Shown piece after piece: positions 1-11,532 of a DNA stretch of 64,000 nucleotides (position 1 is the stretch's first letter; each line of letters begins with the position of its first letter). A model generated the notes under the pieces. That model was not told the origin of the DNA. It made no database searches and was given only the letters and a program-made list of their open reading frames with translations. The stretch comes from Rhipidocladum racemiflorum (Eukaryota > Streptophyta > Magnoliopsida > Poales > Poaceae): assembly GCA_036346355.1 (NCBI GenBank), contig CM070592.1, forward strand, positions 34,829,230 to 34,893,229, written 5' to 3'. A program made the translations under genes and the position numbers.

Positions 1-443
1 GAGGCCAATCATTCGGCCCTTCGCACGCACCATGTGCTCATGTGCCAGTTGATTGATACCGGTCCGAGCTTCCCGCAAATATGTGATTCTGTGCTAGTTC
101 CCTGGATCAGTAGCCTAGCACCACATATTTTAAAGGAGATGCATCAAGTCACATACACAACCGTAAAAGTCATATATCACAGGAATATAGTTATTACAAC
201 TGGTTCACGTTTTACAGATTAGGCCGACTGGCCAGATACATTATAAAGAGAGACCAAAAGCAAACTAATAGCAATTGCAGCGACGACCGCAATGTGCCAT
301 CCAACCCAAAGGCAACCGATGGGTGTAAGACCCAGCTAGCCGTCGAACACGTCGTCGAGACCTAGCTCATAGAACTCGCCTTTAGGGACACCTTCACCTT
401 CTGTGCCTTCTGCTTCTCACATTTTCAATTTAGAGCAAACGGT

Positions 444-461
444 GAGTACACGTATGTACTC
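444..461 (-). promoter_or_regulatory. LTR palindrome with branch-point-like core (LTR-A)
   Basis: The sequence GAGTACACGTATGTACTC is an imperfect inverted repeat. On the minus strand it reads GAGTAC-n-GTACTCACC, and its right arm contains TACTCAC, close to the plant branch-point consensus. Equivalent palindromes occur at 24104-24121, 11518-11532, 30121-30138 and 38118-38134, each 0.35-0.57 kb from the LTR 3' end. Confidence 0.6.
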
Positions 462-1990
462 GCAAGACTTTAGTGTTTGCAAGAATAATAATATGCAGGC
501 TATGCCAATGAAACATGTTTCTATACTAGTTTTAAATTGCATGAAGCCAGATTTATTTACAATAGAATAATAGATTCAAACATGATGGAAAATTTATAAA
601 AGCAATTGATAGAAAAAGTAATTGCAATAAGTATTTAATATATTCCATAATTCATATACTATTCGGCCTAATACCATATCCATTTCCCATTCCCACCATC
701 AGATTGCCACATTCATCCAATAAGCCAAACCATCCGATCATCACACAGATGATTGGAAGCCAAATCAACCAATCATCACATAGATGATTATATACTCCAT
801 TCCGATTTCCATTCCACCAATCCATCCATTTCATGTATCCATACTCCCATTTCAATGCCAGACCACCAATCCGACCAAGTCCCAAATAACCCACACCATT
901 TTCCAAAACCTTTTCTGAAAATCAAAACCAAAAGTCTATACGTGATGATATTTTCCAAGTTGCTCTTGACCGTGAGCACGGCTAATCGATTAGATTTATT
1001 CACTGCAGAGATTGCATACTTTACCCACATGACACATTCTAGCCATCATATTAACCATGCCACGTGATACACATCGTATCTGTTTAGCTAGACTATGATG
1101 GAACCTTTCCACTTGCCAGCGTTTAACCCTGCACCAGCTCCGGTGATGTGCGTCCCTTGCTATGAGTGGGAGCACAACCCGTACACACAATACTCACAAT
1201 GGTTCACACCCCATCGTGCTCTCCCAGATCGGGTGGAAGTATAGCCCGTACACAAAGTACTCACGATGGCTCATCCCATTGCGCTCTTCTGAATCCGCTC
1301 ACACCTGATTCTGAACCGCTCACACACGATTCGATGATGGTTTGCACCCCATCGTGTCCTTTACTCCATAGCAAGGCATCCATCGTTGTATTGGAATACT
1401 CGACCCGACGCCTAGAACACCGTTTACCCGGAGTGTCCAAACTGTTTCAGCCTACGAGAGTGCAAGGCCAAACTCCGACTCCTATACTAGGTTAAAGCTA
1501 TCCAATACTAGCACATGTGGTTGCACATCGTGACTCAGTTGATAACATCAAGTTCAGTCCTCACGGTGACTCAGGCGAGACCTCCACTCTTCTGCCTGGT
1601 CCAAAACACACTTTTCCCTTTTCCCTTTTCGTTTTTACCATGATAACCATTTTCCACCGAAACCACCATTCCAAAACCCGATTTGTATCCAAAAAGATTT
1701 TGATTGACTGGTACCATCGATCAACCATGTCATTCTACTGCTGGACTAAGCATATGCAAGTACTATTCCATTATAACCCATTCGACATTTAACATAATGT
1801 CTCACCGTAACCTAGGATTCAATAAGGTTCTCATGTCCGAAGAGATTAAGGAAATCCATCCACTTTGGTTATAATCTCTAATTCCCCCAACATAGCATAT
1901 TTACTAAAGTTAAACGCATGCATAATAGTTTGATAAATCAAAGTAGACTTTGCAATTATGGGATCAAAATGGTCAAAGGGGGGTGCTTGC

Positions 1991-2065
1991 CTGTTTGTTC
2001 TTCGTTGAACGTGTTCTCGGGGACGTAGTTGGGATCCTCGTCAGCGACTTCCGACGCGTCAACGT
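1991..2065 (-). other. Mini-exon-like block in LTR-A
   Basis: On the minus strand a long pyrimidine-rich tract ends in TATAG at 2066, followed by a 75-nt open block ending ACAG before GCAAGC, the classic GC-donor context. The block reads as an acidic peptide containing VDASEVADEDP and EEQTG. The matching block in LTR-D (28576-28647) has the same phase and nearly the same peptide. The right copy is 25654-25728. Splicing is inferred from signals only. Confidence 0.5.
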
Positions 2066-2875
2066 CTATACAAACGCACAGTAAAAGAAATAACAGAAAG
2101 AACGAATAAGGATGAATCAAACAGGGCAAATAAAGCACTAGGACAAAAGCAAGACTAATCTAGCGAGCAAGGAATAAACTAGACAAAAAGAAATATGAAA
2201 TTAACCCTAAGCTTGGCAGTACTGGTCCTCAGGCCCGGCAGTGCCGGAGGAAAAAGGGGAGCTCTCTGGAAAATAGCTATTGGTGTTGTAACTGCGGTAG
2301 TGTCGAGCATGACCAGCAGTACCGACCCTATAACGTCAGTAGTGCCGACCTCCAGCAAAAATTAGGGTTTGCTAAACTGGGATTTTGCGCAAACAAAGTC
2401 AAAACTTTGAGACGATCGCACGATTATGTTCCTAGCGATGCCAGGGACCCATCCACGTAGGTATCACTAAGTTTCGAGTTCGTTTAACCCAAATTTCACC
2501 TTTTACGAACAATGAAAATCCTAATTAGCACCAAATTTTGATTTTCATCCCGAATTGAGTTCAAACTCAATTATTTTTGTGAGAACCAAACTTTAGCAGC
2601 ATCGTATATACTCATGAGTCATTCTCTTGATTTTTGGAGCTAGGGTTTCCACGGAAAAATCCAAAACCCACGAAAACGACTTTTAAGCGAATAAATCCGA
2701 CAAAAGGGTAATTAAGGTTTTCGATTCGATTCTCTCGCACCAACTAATTCTTTAGGGTCTAACCTAGGTCAAGTAACCCAGCTAACCCATGATTAGCCTC
2801 ACTAACTAGGTTTTCTAGGGTTAAATTCTAAATAGAAAGGAAGAAACAGAGGAAAAAAGAGGAACTATGGTTTCT

Positions 2876-4426
2876 CGCTGAGGGCGTAAAGGGGAAGGGG
2901 AGAAGCCTCTGGAGGCTAAGGTGGCGGGCAACAGGCAGCGGTGAGGCACCATTGCCCCTTCCCCATGGCCTCGGCCGGCACTACCGCTCCTCATGGGCGG
3001 TAGTGCCGCCGGTTCGATAGTGAAGAAGACTCTTGGGAAGGGTTCAAGGACACCAAAGGAAGGCTTTGGGATTTAGGTTGCTAAAGAATTCCTATCAGAT
3101 TTGCGGGTTAGGGTTTCGGGCGATAACTGTTCAAAATAGTACACAATCTGTTGTCCGGGCGGGACAGATTCTCTGTTTTCTGTTTTAGGAGTGGTTGGCA
3201 AAGTCGGGGTAGATGGGCGATTGTGTACTGTTTTGTGGGCACGTTTTGAGTGTGTGGTCTCTATGTGCAGGTGGTGTGACCCCGGGAGTGCCCTCAACAT
3301 CTCGCCAATCCGTCGCCCGAGGTTAAGGCAAGTGTATTGGAATGGGTAGCGTGTTGTATGTTGCTAGTCTTGACTATATGCAAATGGATTACATGATGTG
3401 ATATCTTGTCATGATTAGTGTTTGCCCATGATATGATGAAAATGGTTTATTATGATGCTATGCAATGATTAGTTGAGTTATGTGCAAGTTGTTTATGTTT
3501 ATGGCATAATTGCATACATGGCATGAGAACTGGCCCGGTCGGTGAGAAAGTCATAACTAGTCCGATAAGGTCGGTGAGAAAGTTATGACTAATCCGGAGC
3601 GCCATTGAGTAAGTCCTACCTCGTGATTCCATCCACGGTTGTGAATGGAAGCGAGGAGTAGGCACCCTCCGTCTACGGGATGGAAGGGGAAAGAGGGTGC
3701 ACGCCGACGGGTGTGCACTCGGTAATACCGGTATGTGCTTCAAAGAGACATGTGCATCGCATTGCATTGCATGGATGACGTTGTTTTATGAGATGCTTAT
3801 GATGTTCTATGTGATGCATATGAAGATGATTATGACAATGTTATATGAGAGCATAAATGAAGAAGTTTATGAGTTGATTATCATGATGTGTGAATGGCAT
3901 AAAATATGTATGTGAATTGTTATTGTTTTTGTACCATTGCAATACACTTTGCTGAGTGATGAACTCACGTTTGTGTTTTTATGATGTTTTTAGGTACCAT
4001 GAAACCGGCATGTGGGAAAGGGAGCTAGCCACACGTCATCACTTAGCACCACACATTTAAACAATGACATGTTCTTTCCTTTAATTGTGATGGTTAATGC
4101 ATTGAACTAAATTGTGGTTTTGATGCTTCGATGGTCGTCATGAGTAAATGATTAGTCCATATTTGACATGTGACGGTTAGGCTTATATCCTTAGTGGTAT
4201 GGTGGCTAAAATTCCTGGTTGTCATGTTATTGCTATTGTTCATTATACTATCTTGATATGTTAATATTGTTGTTGCTTCAATTCATGGAAAAACAAAGGA
4301 GATGTGCCGAAATTTTCAGTTTTAGCATTTACTCCTTTGCTGTAATTTATCTTTATTTGTGGTATTTAGATGTTGTTTAGTCTATGTTTGGTAATATTCA
4401 GGCATACTAGATGCCGGGGTGTTACA
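2876..4426 (+). mobile_element. LTR-H, 3' half of a plus-strand gypsy LTR (left copy)
   Basis: This segment carries the plus-strand marks shared by the other long LTRs: a GC-donor motif AAGGCAAGT at 3325-3333, a GAGT-n-ACTCAC palindrome near 3950-3972, a TTTTTAG acceptor-like site at 3993, and a terminus GGGGTGTTACA at 4426 like LTR-B's GGGTCTTACA. Its 5' half is absent; it meets minus-strand LTR-A head to head near 2875. An alternative reading, that 4426 is the start of a minus-strand LTR (TGTAACACCCC), cannot be excluded because the termini are nearly palindromic, but the internal marks favour plus. Confidence 0.6.
3271..3327 (+). other. Mini-exon-like block in LTR-H
   Basis: The block is preceded by an acceptor-like TGTGCAG and followed by GCAAGT after AAG. 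It sits in the same relative place as the blocks in LTR-A, B, C and D. Its peptide is not visibly conserved with the others. The right copy is 31090-31146. Confidence 0.4.
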
Positions 4427-4505
4427 CATCTTCAACAAGAAAGTTGCCAGCACTTGTTTCCTTCCCGTGGAGAGCTACTACAACTCCAGTCACATATCTT
4501 TCTTT
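4427..4505 (-). pseudogene. DNA polymerase delta small subunit-like fragment
   Basis: The minus strand encodes YVTGVVVALHGKETSAGNF followed by LVEDV, which resembles a conserved stretch of the plant DNA polymerase delta small subunit (POLD2-like). It is only about 27 codons and is cut off by the LTR-H terminus at 4426. It is the last piece in a chain of fused gene fragments. Assignment is from memory of the family. Confidence 0.5.
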
Positions 4506-4541
4506 GGAGGTATGGCTCCTCTCCTTTGAAAACTGCAGGAT

Positions 4542-4676
4542 CGTTTGGAATCTTCGATTCAGGAGAAACCTTTGGATCTTGCTGCTCTTCAACGAGAAGG
4601 AAAACTTGTGTAAGTAAAATTTCACTTCACCGATATGCACAACAACATCTGTTGCAAGGTCAGAGCTCACATATCT
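4542..4676 (-). pseudogene. NPH3/RPT2-type BTB domain fragment
   Basis: The minus strand reads SSDLATDVVVHIGEVKFYLH then KF, which matches the start of the BTB domain in NPH3/RPT2-like photoreceptor-adaptor proteins (TD-[IV]-x-V-x-[VI]-G-E-x-x-F-x-L-H-K). The following residues degrade, and the right copy differs from the left after LHKF. It is fused without a stop to the transporter fragment upstream. It is a partial exon with no sign of function. Confidence 0.55.
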
Positions 4677-4685
4677 GTACCACAT

Positions 4686-4897
4686 AGAACATCTTAATTT
4701 GTCATTACCACATAGAACAGCCATTATAAATGTTACCACTGGCATCAAGGCCTTGAGCATCTGAATGAAGGCAACTGAAATATACAAGTATACTATGTTG
4801 CCAAACCAAAGACTTGACGCAAAGAAGGCACTAATTGGAATTGCCGATACCCTCAATCCCTTCAATCCATCGAATACATGCGTGAAGCCTCCAGGAT
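4686..4897 (-). pseudogene. Triose-phosphate/nucleotide-sugar transporter-like fragment
   Basis: About 70 codons on the minus strand include PISAFFASSLWFGN and SVAFIQMLKALMPV, a hydrophobic segment typical of plant triose-phosphate-translocator-family membrane transporters (TPT domain). Full proteins have about 300-400 residues and 9-10 membrane helices; this piece covers roughly two. It joins directly to the BTB fragment downstream. The right copy (32508-32719) is nearly identical. Confidence 0.6.
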
Positions 4898-4967
4898 CCC
4901 ATGGCCTCTACAACTGTTGCCCAGCATTCACACCAGATCGAGAGGCAGAATTAGCCATCGACACTCT

Positions 4968-5213
4968 CTGCACAGCCAAATTGTTAAGTGGAGAAGATAA
5001 TTCAGATGTCACAGATATAGCTGCTTTGCAAAATGAAGCAACAACACTTAACCAGTTCCACTCCATATATTTGTTTCCTAGGTCAGTAAGAGCTCTGTAG
5101 CAGTTATTTGCTTTTTCCACTGTTCCAGCATCTTTAAGTGCATTGGCCATGTTATTGTATGCTTCGACAAATTGTGGGTCGCAGACTATAGCTTGATTGT
5201 AACAACAAATTGC
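4968..5213 (-). pseudogene. TPR fragment like SECRET AGENT (O-GlcNAc transferase)
   Basis: Residues 172-253 of the 272-residue open frame (4908-5726, minus) contain CYNQAIVCDPQFVEAYNNM, then NALKDAG and YMEWN, and SSPLNNLAV. This is the tetratricopeptide pattern of plant SEC-type O-linked GlcNAc transferases. Several inter-repeat residues are missing, so exons have been joined or lost. No catalytic domain is present. Confidence 0.6.
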
Positions 5214-5408
5214 CCCATTCATTAATGCAATAGCCTCAGCAGCAGATTGAGAATCAGCAAATTTGACCAAACCGTATCCTTTACCTGGATTAGTGGTTTG
5301 GTCTGCTATCACTCTTGCATGGGTGATCTTACCAAATGGCAGGAAAAGCTCAGCCAACTTATTGGTGTCGGTGGACGAGGGAATGTTACAAACATATAGA
5401 TTAGCCAT
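5214..5408 (-). pseudogene. RNA-recognition motif (RRM) fragment
   Basis: Residues 107-171 of the fused frame form a near-complete RRM: RNP2 is LYVCNI and RNP1 is KGYGLVKF, with the ELFLPFG helix and EAIALMNG at the end. An acidic low-complexity leader precedes it (5409-5704). The source gene is not recognised. The frame then runs without a stop into the TPR piece, which no known host protein does, to my knowledge. Confidence 0.65.
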
Positions 5409-5704
5409 GTCGATCTCCTTGATATCCAAATCTTTCTGAGCATCATCCTGGCTTTCTGCAGAGTTGTCATCTACAGTGCTTCCATTTTGTTCAAAGAGAT
5501 GGCCATCTTCAGGAAACATTGTGGTAGCAGATACCTCTTCTGAAGGCATATCTTTCCTTTTATCATTTGAACTCGTAACAGTATGGTTTGCACCAGAAGT
5601 TTTAGACCTAACAGCAGCTGGTATGTTGATTTCAACCACCGGTCCTACATCCACCACCACATTTTCCTCAGAAACTCCTCCCTGTTCAACTTTTTCTTCC
5701 TTTG
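5409..5704 (-). pseudogene. Acidic leader of the fused gene-fragment frame
   Basis: About 100 Ser/Asp/Glu-rich residues precede the RRM. At 5704 the frame meets the TSD of LTR-B (CTTTG). In the right copy the frame resumes on the other side of LTR-B at 38477 (AK-EEKVEQGG), showing that LTR-B split a once-continuous reading frame. The first eight residues of the present open frame (beyond 5704) come from the LTR. Confidence 0.55.
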
Positions 5705-6949
5705 TGTAACATCCCACCATTTTCAAAATTAGAAAAATAAAAAACTAAGATTTAAAAATAAAATCAAATAGCAATTTTAAATTGGAATCAAGAATTTGAT
5801 TTGAAATTCATTATCCTCACCTCCTTTTCCTAAATCTCGATAAAGAATAACTTCAATTTGGAAATTATTTTCCCAAAAGAACAAATTATTAAAATGAGAT
5901 TCAAGGATGATCTTAATTTTGAATAAACATCTTTTCTAAATTTCTAAAATCATTTATTGACTTTCCTTCTTTAAAAAGGGAATTGATAAAAAGATAAGAG
6001 GTAAAAGATAAAATGGTAAAAGATTAAAATTACCATAGTAAATTTTGGATAACCTTGGAATACCCTAGAAGACATCATTGGCTAGTCAAAAGTAGGTGTG
6101 AAATCATTTTGCAAGTTGATAAAGTAAATTAAATGAGAAACCTTATCCTTGACCAACCCATGTCAGAATTTCTAGGAAAACCCTAGACCTTTCCAGCACC
6201 TAGAACTTTTATCATGAGCTCTTATTAACCTTATAATCGTCCACAAAAAGTTATAAAAATAAATAACAGGTTTTACTATTTATTCTTATTTAATCTTTCC
6301 AATCCTGAAATTTTGCAAAACATAGTAAAAGAATTTTTATAAAATAAATACTAATATTTTAGTTCTAAAATTTTTATGGTAGCATCCTGATATATATCCA
6401 CACATTTAATAAAAGTTTCAAAAATTTATAAGTTTAATTACTCCCTCAATAAAATCAAATTCCGAAATAGAAATTCTGTACAGCCTTGATGGTCAGAATT
6501 TTAATTAAATAATTACAACGAATTATATCCTCTACCTTGGCAAGACATTAATAATTGATTACACTGCCATGCTTGACCACCACAAGACTTGACTGCCCAC
6601 CTTTTGTCGAAAGAACCAGAGCACAGCCGCAAGCACCTTCCAGTGCCTGCTCCTTCAGACAAAACTGCAAAGACCAGCCGTCATTCATATTCCCCGTTCA
6701 AACTAGCAGCACCGCCTCCATGCATATACCCTAATAGCTGTTCAAAGCACTAAGCTTATGCATGCATTTGAAACACCAAACAGAGAGTCGTGGCTCACTT
6801 CTACCCGGCCTGCCTCTTTCTTTGCCACGACAAGAGGCAAAGGCTTGGTTCACTGCCACGGCAATGGTCTTCATGAATCTTCTTTCCAGCACTAAGCCAG
6901 CCGCCACTTCTCCCCTTCGTTCACACCTTGGCACATCGCCTCTTGCACT

Positions 6950-6958
6950 TATATAAGG
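6950..6958 (+). promoter_or_regulatory. TATA box of LTR-B
   Basis: TATATAAGG sits about 1.25 kb into the LTR, ahead of a C-rich leader and a GT-donor-like site AAAG|GTAACG at 7131-7132. The right copy is at 34771-34779. Confidence 0.55.
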
Positions 6959-9900
6959 ACCACGAGGGCAAGCTTATGTCCCAGATTCCATTTCTAGTAT
7001 CACCCGTAGCCCTCTATGCTTGCACTACCGGCAGCCATGCTCGCATGGAGCTCGATCGTGGTGCCACAAGATCTTGGAGGAAGTCCCATTGTTTGCTTCG
7101 ATTACTGTTCTGTTGGTGTCCCCATCTAAAGGTAACGCAAGCACCTTGGTTAGTTTCTATGTTGATTGCTTAGTGGTCTACAGAACCTAGATTATAGTCC
7201 GGTGTTCTATTTTGTTTACTATTACAAAGTGGTTATATCGTGCAATAATCGCTATTCAAGATACTAGCTATAGACACTTTCAGTCAATTGTACACTAACA
7301 CATAAGCTGTAGTGTCATAGTATAGTGGGCTTGGTTCTAGCTAATTTGTTAATGCCTTAAGGAACTATTTTAAATATACAAACATGTATGTGTGATCTTA
7401 TTTAGCCTCTCTTAATTGAATGATACGTGGAACCAGCATAATGTATAAAGAAGCGTCCTAGGTTGATGGATGTTTATAAGCTTCGGATGGTATGCTCTAG
7501 ATTGCTCTGTGTACTATTGTTCTTGCGTATGGGTACTGTGTAGTTGTTCAGATATTTGCCCACTTACATAGACTAACTAGTTGAATGTATAATTAACATC
7601 TAATCTCCAGTTCATTAAGTAGAAATTAATTAAACTAAACCTTGTCCTAAAATAAACATATATGCGTTTAAATCCTCATGCAAGATTTCACTAGTTTAAC
7701 ATGATATATGGTTATAAGATATGGCACCTGGCCAACTTGATGACAACTTATTTAGCTTGTCTGGTTTACGACCCAAAGTCGAATAGTAAATACTATTGAT
7801 TATTTTAATCCCCTAGTTCATGAATTAGAAGATTAATTTAATAAACTTGATCCGATTAGCGTTACCATCGTGATCATTTAGACTATTTCAACAGTTAATA
7901 AAATAAATCGTCTATATGCGAACACTTGTAAAATCAGTCTAGAAACACTCTACAAAGTGTATATTACCATATTCTAGAAAAACATCTTATTTATAACTTT
8001 CTTTCCATCTAAATCCAACTCTTTCAAAATCCTTAAGTGTTAATCATTCGCTTCACTTTCCCGCCGATTTTGTGCAACGTGAACTTTACAATGCTACATA
8101 AGCTTTTTCAACGACGAATATGATGTCTCGTCCAAACCCTAAAAGCCATGGAATTAGCTTAGTAGTGCTCTCCAAAATATAGACTATCCTATTCGGAAAA
8201 GATAATCTCATTTCATTATGTAGAAGTAGTTCTATTATAACCGACTTTGCAACTGAATCCTATTCAAAACATAACACTGCACATTATGAGCCCTAAAAAC
8301 CCATAATATACAAGTCAATGACTTTGCTCAATAACTAGTACCATCGGTTAAGCTTTACCTGCATTAACGATTAACTGTTAGATTCCTGGTGTTTGCTTAA
8401 ATTAAACCATGCATGCATGTAACACCCCAAAATTTTGGCTTTTCTTAAATTCATGTGTGATTTGGCACTTTGGTGAATTTTTGGAATTTTCTGGAATTTA
8501 TTTGGATTTATTTGGAATTTATTTGAATTTATTCCATTTTGAAATAATTAAAGAATTTAATTTTGCAAATAAATTTTTGTTGGAAATATTTTATTTGAGT
8601 CCAAAATGATCCAAAATATTTTCCAGAATTTTTAGAATTTTTCTCGAGTCATTTGCTATTTTTAATGAATTAAATAAATTATCGGGAATTATTTTAAATA
8701 TTAAATCGCTGGAAAATCCAACTCGGGTCAAATCTGTTCATCCGACCGAAGTCGGACTCGAGTCCGACCGAGCAGTTGACTCGACCGAACCCACTCCTAA
8801 CCCTAATCGATCCCAACCGTTGGATCAAGATCCAACGGTGAGATCCGCCTCGACCAAGCCAGCCGTGTCGGACCGGACCCGATCGCGCCGTCGCGATCGT
8901 GGCCGTTGAGCGCGACACGTGGGCGGCCACGATTTCGTCGTCTTCCGTAGCAAGCCGGACTCCGCCGCCAAAGTCTTGCCGCCGTGACCGATTAGGGCTC
9001 CGCCGAGCACGCCTCCGGGGCTATTTAATGCCGGATCGCACCGAGGACGCCGTGACCCCGCGCACTTCTTGCCCTAACCCGCCGAGCTCTAGCCGCCGTA
9101 GGTTCGCCGGAATCGCTCGCCGTAGTTGCGTGAAGCGCCGCCACGGTCCTTGCCTCGCCTCGCCGCCGTCCGCCGTCCTCCGCCGCCATTGACCCCAGAT
9201 TCGAAACCCCCGAAGCCAGGCGCACCCGAAGACACCCTCCATCTCGCCGGAGCACGCCCCAACCGCCGTTTGGGTGGTATCAGCGCCGGCAGCCGCAGCT
9301 CCGCCGTGAAGCCATCGCCGACCCCGAGCTCCACCAACCGTCCGATCAAGATCCAAAGGCCCAGATCGTGCCACGTCACCTCGGTGAGTGTCCCCGTTGA
9401 AAATCCTAGATCTAATCCCAACCGTTGGATCTAGATCCAACGGCTTAGGTTGCGCCGCGTATCAAGAACTGCACCAGGTTAGATTGGATCTGGACCGTTG
9501 GATCAAGATCCAACGGCCCACGATCGATCACGCGTCGCCCCAAGCACATGAGGCCAAACTCAATCGGTAGTCGGATTTCAAACCAACGGCCACGATTGTG
9601 CCACGCGTCGAAGCCGAGCCACGCGCCACGCTGGCAGCGTCGTGGTCACCGACACGCGGCCCGCGTGTCGGCGCGATGCAGTGGCGTCACCCATGACGTC
9701 ATCGGTGGGTCCCACCTGTCAGCGCCGTGGGCTGAGCCCCGCTGACGTCAGCGATGACGTCACCCGAGTGGGCCCACATGTCGATCCACGTGGCCGTGGG
9801 ACCGAGTCCACCGTGGACCCGAGCCGGCGTGGACCGAGCCCATGGACCGGTGGCGTCGGCCAGGCCAATCAGGAGCTGCCACGTGTCCATGCTGACGCAA

Positions 9901-10277
9901 TAATTAATTTTCGAAAAAGAAAATGATTTATTAATTCGAATAATGATTTCAAATTTAGATTCAAACTTCAAACGCTTATAACTTTTGCGTTTCAACTCCG
10001 ATTTGAGTGGTTCAAATTTCTAAATTTGTATAAAATTGAGATCTACCTAAATATGAATTTTATTTAATTTTTGGACTAAAGTTTTTCTCTGCAAAATTAT
10101 TTAATTGATTATTTAAACTTTAAATAATCATAACTTTTGCGTTTTAACTCCAAATTTGTGATTCCAGTTTCTAAAAATCCAGAAAATTATGTTCTCTCTG
10201 TTTATGGATTTTATTTGGAGTTTTGGGATCTTTTTGCATAGTGTTTATTTGTGTATTTGCTATTTGCACGCTTTACG

Positions 10278-10365
10278 AGTGAGACGTTGAAGTCTTGGGA
10301 AGGATTCGAAGAAAAAGTGTTGGCTCAGGATCCAACTCAAGACCAAGAGCAAGTACTTTTTGAAG
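10278..10365 (+). other. Mini-exon-like block in LTR-C
   Basis: The acidic open block ends in GAAG before GCAAGT (GC-donor context), followed about 1.2 kb later by the palindrome and an acceptor-like ATACCAG at 11556. The next frame after that acceptor is very acidic (VEEEITPALEEELQEDPTT, then stop). The upstream acceptor is weak and uncertain. Confidence 0.4.
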
Positions 10366-11517
10366 GCAAGTTGTGCTTTGACCATGTTGATCCTATTTCG
10401 AAATCTATTTTGATTTAAACTATTGCATGCTAGTTTAATTAGAAAGATACTTTGGTTTAAACCTGGGGGTTAGATAAATACCAATTTGCTATATGACGCC
10501 TTGATTACTTAAGTATGTGCCATGACCCTTTGTCACCCTAGTTGTGGTTTACTAGTTGGACATTATTAAATTGCCAACATGGGTTTAGATCGTTGTAGTA
10601 TACTGCTTAGACCTGCTACGTGCTCATGACATGATTTTGGATAATCAAATGCTAATATTGACTTAATGATATATTGAACCTGTTTTGGAAAAGTATCATG
10701 TGATGTTGACGGCACGTGGTGCATGGTAATCAACTGGGGTTTGATAAACTGTTTCGGCCAGGGGCATGTGGCAAGAGTAATCAGGTGGGCCCGAGAGGCA
10801 CTGGGGAGGATGATTTGGAGTTTCGGGTAGTCTTGCCCTGGTCACTCTAAGGACTTAACCTTGCAAGCCTTTGAACTGGGTCATACTTGCAACCACATGG
10901 CTGGAATGGGACGGCCCTAGTTGACTAAGTCGCTAAGGACTCACTTGTGGAGCCTCAGGGTGTCAGTTACACCGTTTGTGTGATTGTACGGGGGAGCGTA
11001 TCGTGGCTGTGGCCAGGTACCCATCTAACGGTGTGTTGGTCCCATACTTCGCCTTGGCTAAGGGAAGGGATGGTGTAGAGCACGTCTTGGGAGGGACCAC
11101 TGTGTTGTTTGAGGCTTAGAAAGGCTTTATTCTGAGGAACTCGCCTTTGTGGTGTTTGACTGTATCTTGTGGGTAAAGTGCATAACCTCTGCAGAGTGTA
11201 GAATCTATTTGAATAGCCGAGTCCACGGTACTGGACAATGCTCGGGAATTACAGTCAAGGGTTAGATTTTCTGAAAATAACTTGGATTTGAAAAGTTGGG
11301 TTGGATTAACCATGAAGATGATGGAAATGTGGTTTAGGATGGGAAAAATGTTTGTTAAACCTCTTGAAAAGATATTTATGCTTTACTTATTTCTACTGCT
11401 TTCGAATCTACTTATATTACTTGTCAAAAGCTGTTTACTGCAAATATACCCTGAGCTATTCCTTTGTACTAAGCCATGCATATAGTATATTAGCTTGCAT
11501 TCTGTGCATGACTTGCT

Positions 11518-11532
11518 GAGTACCAAGTACTC
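11518..11532 (+). promoter_or_regulatory. LTR palindrome with branch-point-like core (LTR-C)
   Basis: GAGTACCAAGTACTC is a near-perfect palindrome followed by ACCCTTGC; it sits 24 nt before a CAG acceptor-like site at 11556. Preceded by CTTGCT as in LTR-B. Confidence 0.6.

Larger units (their letters stand above)
1..2875 (-). mobile_element. LTR-A, 3' part of a long gypsy LTR (left copy)
   Basis: This is the U5-side part of a very long LTR read on the minus strand; its 3' terminus lies about 110 bp left of the window. Its counterpart at 23549 ends in CCCCCACA directly next to a tRNA-Met-type primer site, so LTR-A is the 5' LTR of the minus-strand gypsy-A element. On the minus strand it contains a pyrimidine-rich tract, a splice-acceptor-like tract ending at 2066, a mini-exon-like block (1991-2065) and a palindrome at 444-461. 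The upstream half of the LTR is missing; at about 2875 it abuts an oppositely oriented LTR half. Confidence 0.8.

Noticed and set aside
3949..4426. 4426 as the 5' start (TGTAACACCCC) of a minus-strand LTR
   Set aside because: The internal marks from 3271 to 3993 read plus, and the distance to the terminus matches other LTR 3' ends; kept only as an alternative.
8694..9926. Many overlapping 60-140-codon frames in the GC-rich part of LTR-C as genes
   Set aside because: High-GC sequence is stop-poor in all frames; none shows a domain, and the element's exact ends show this is LTR leader.
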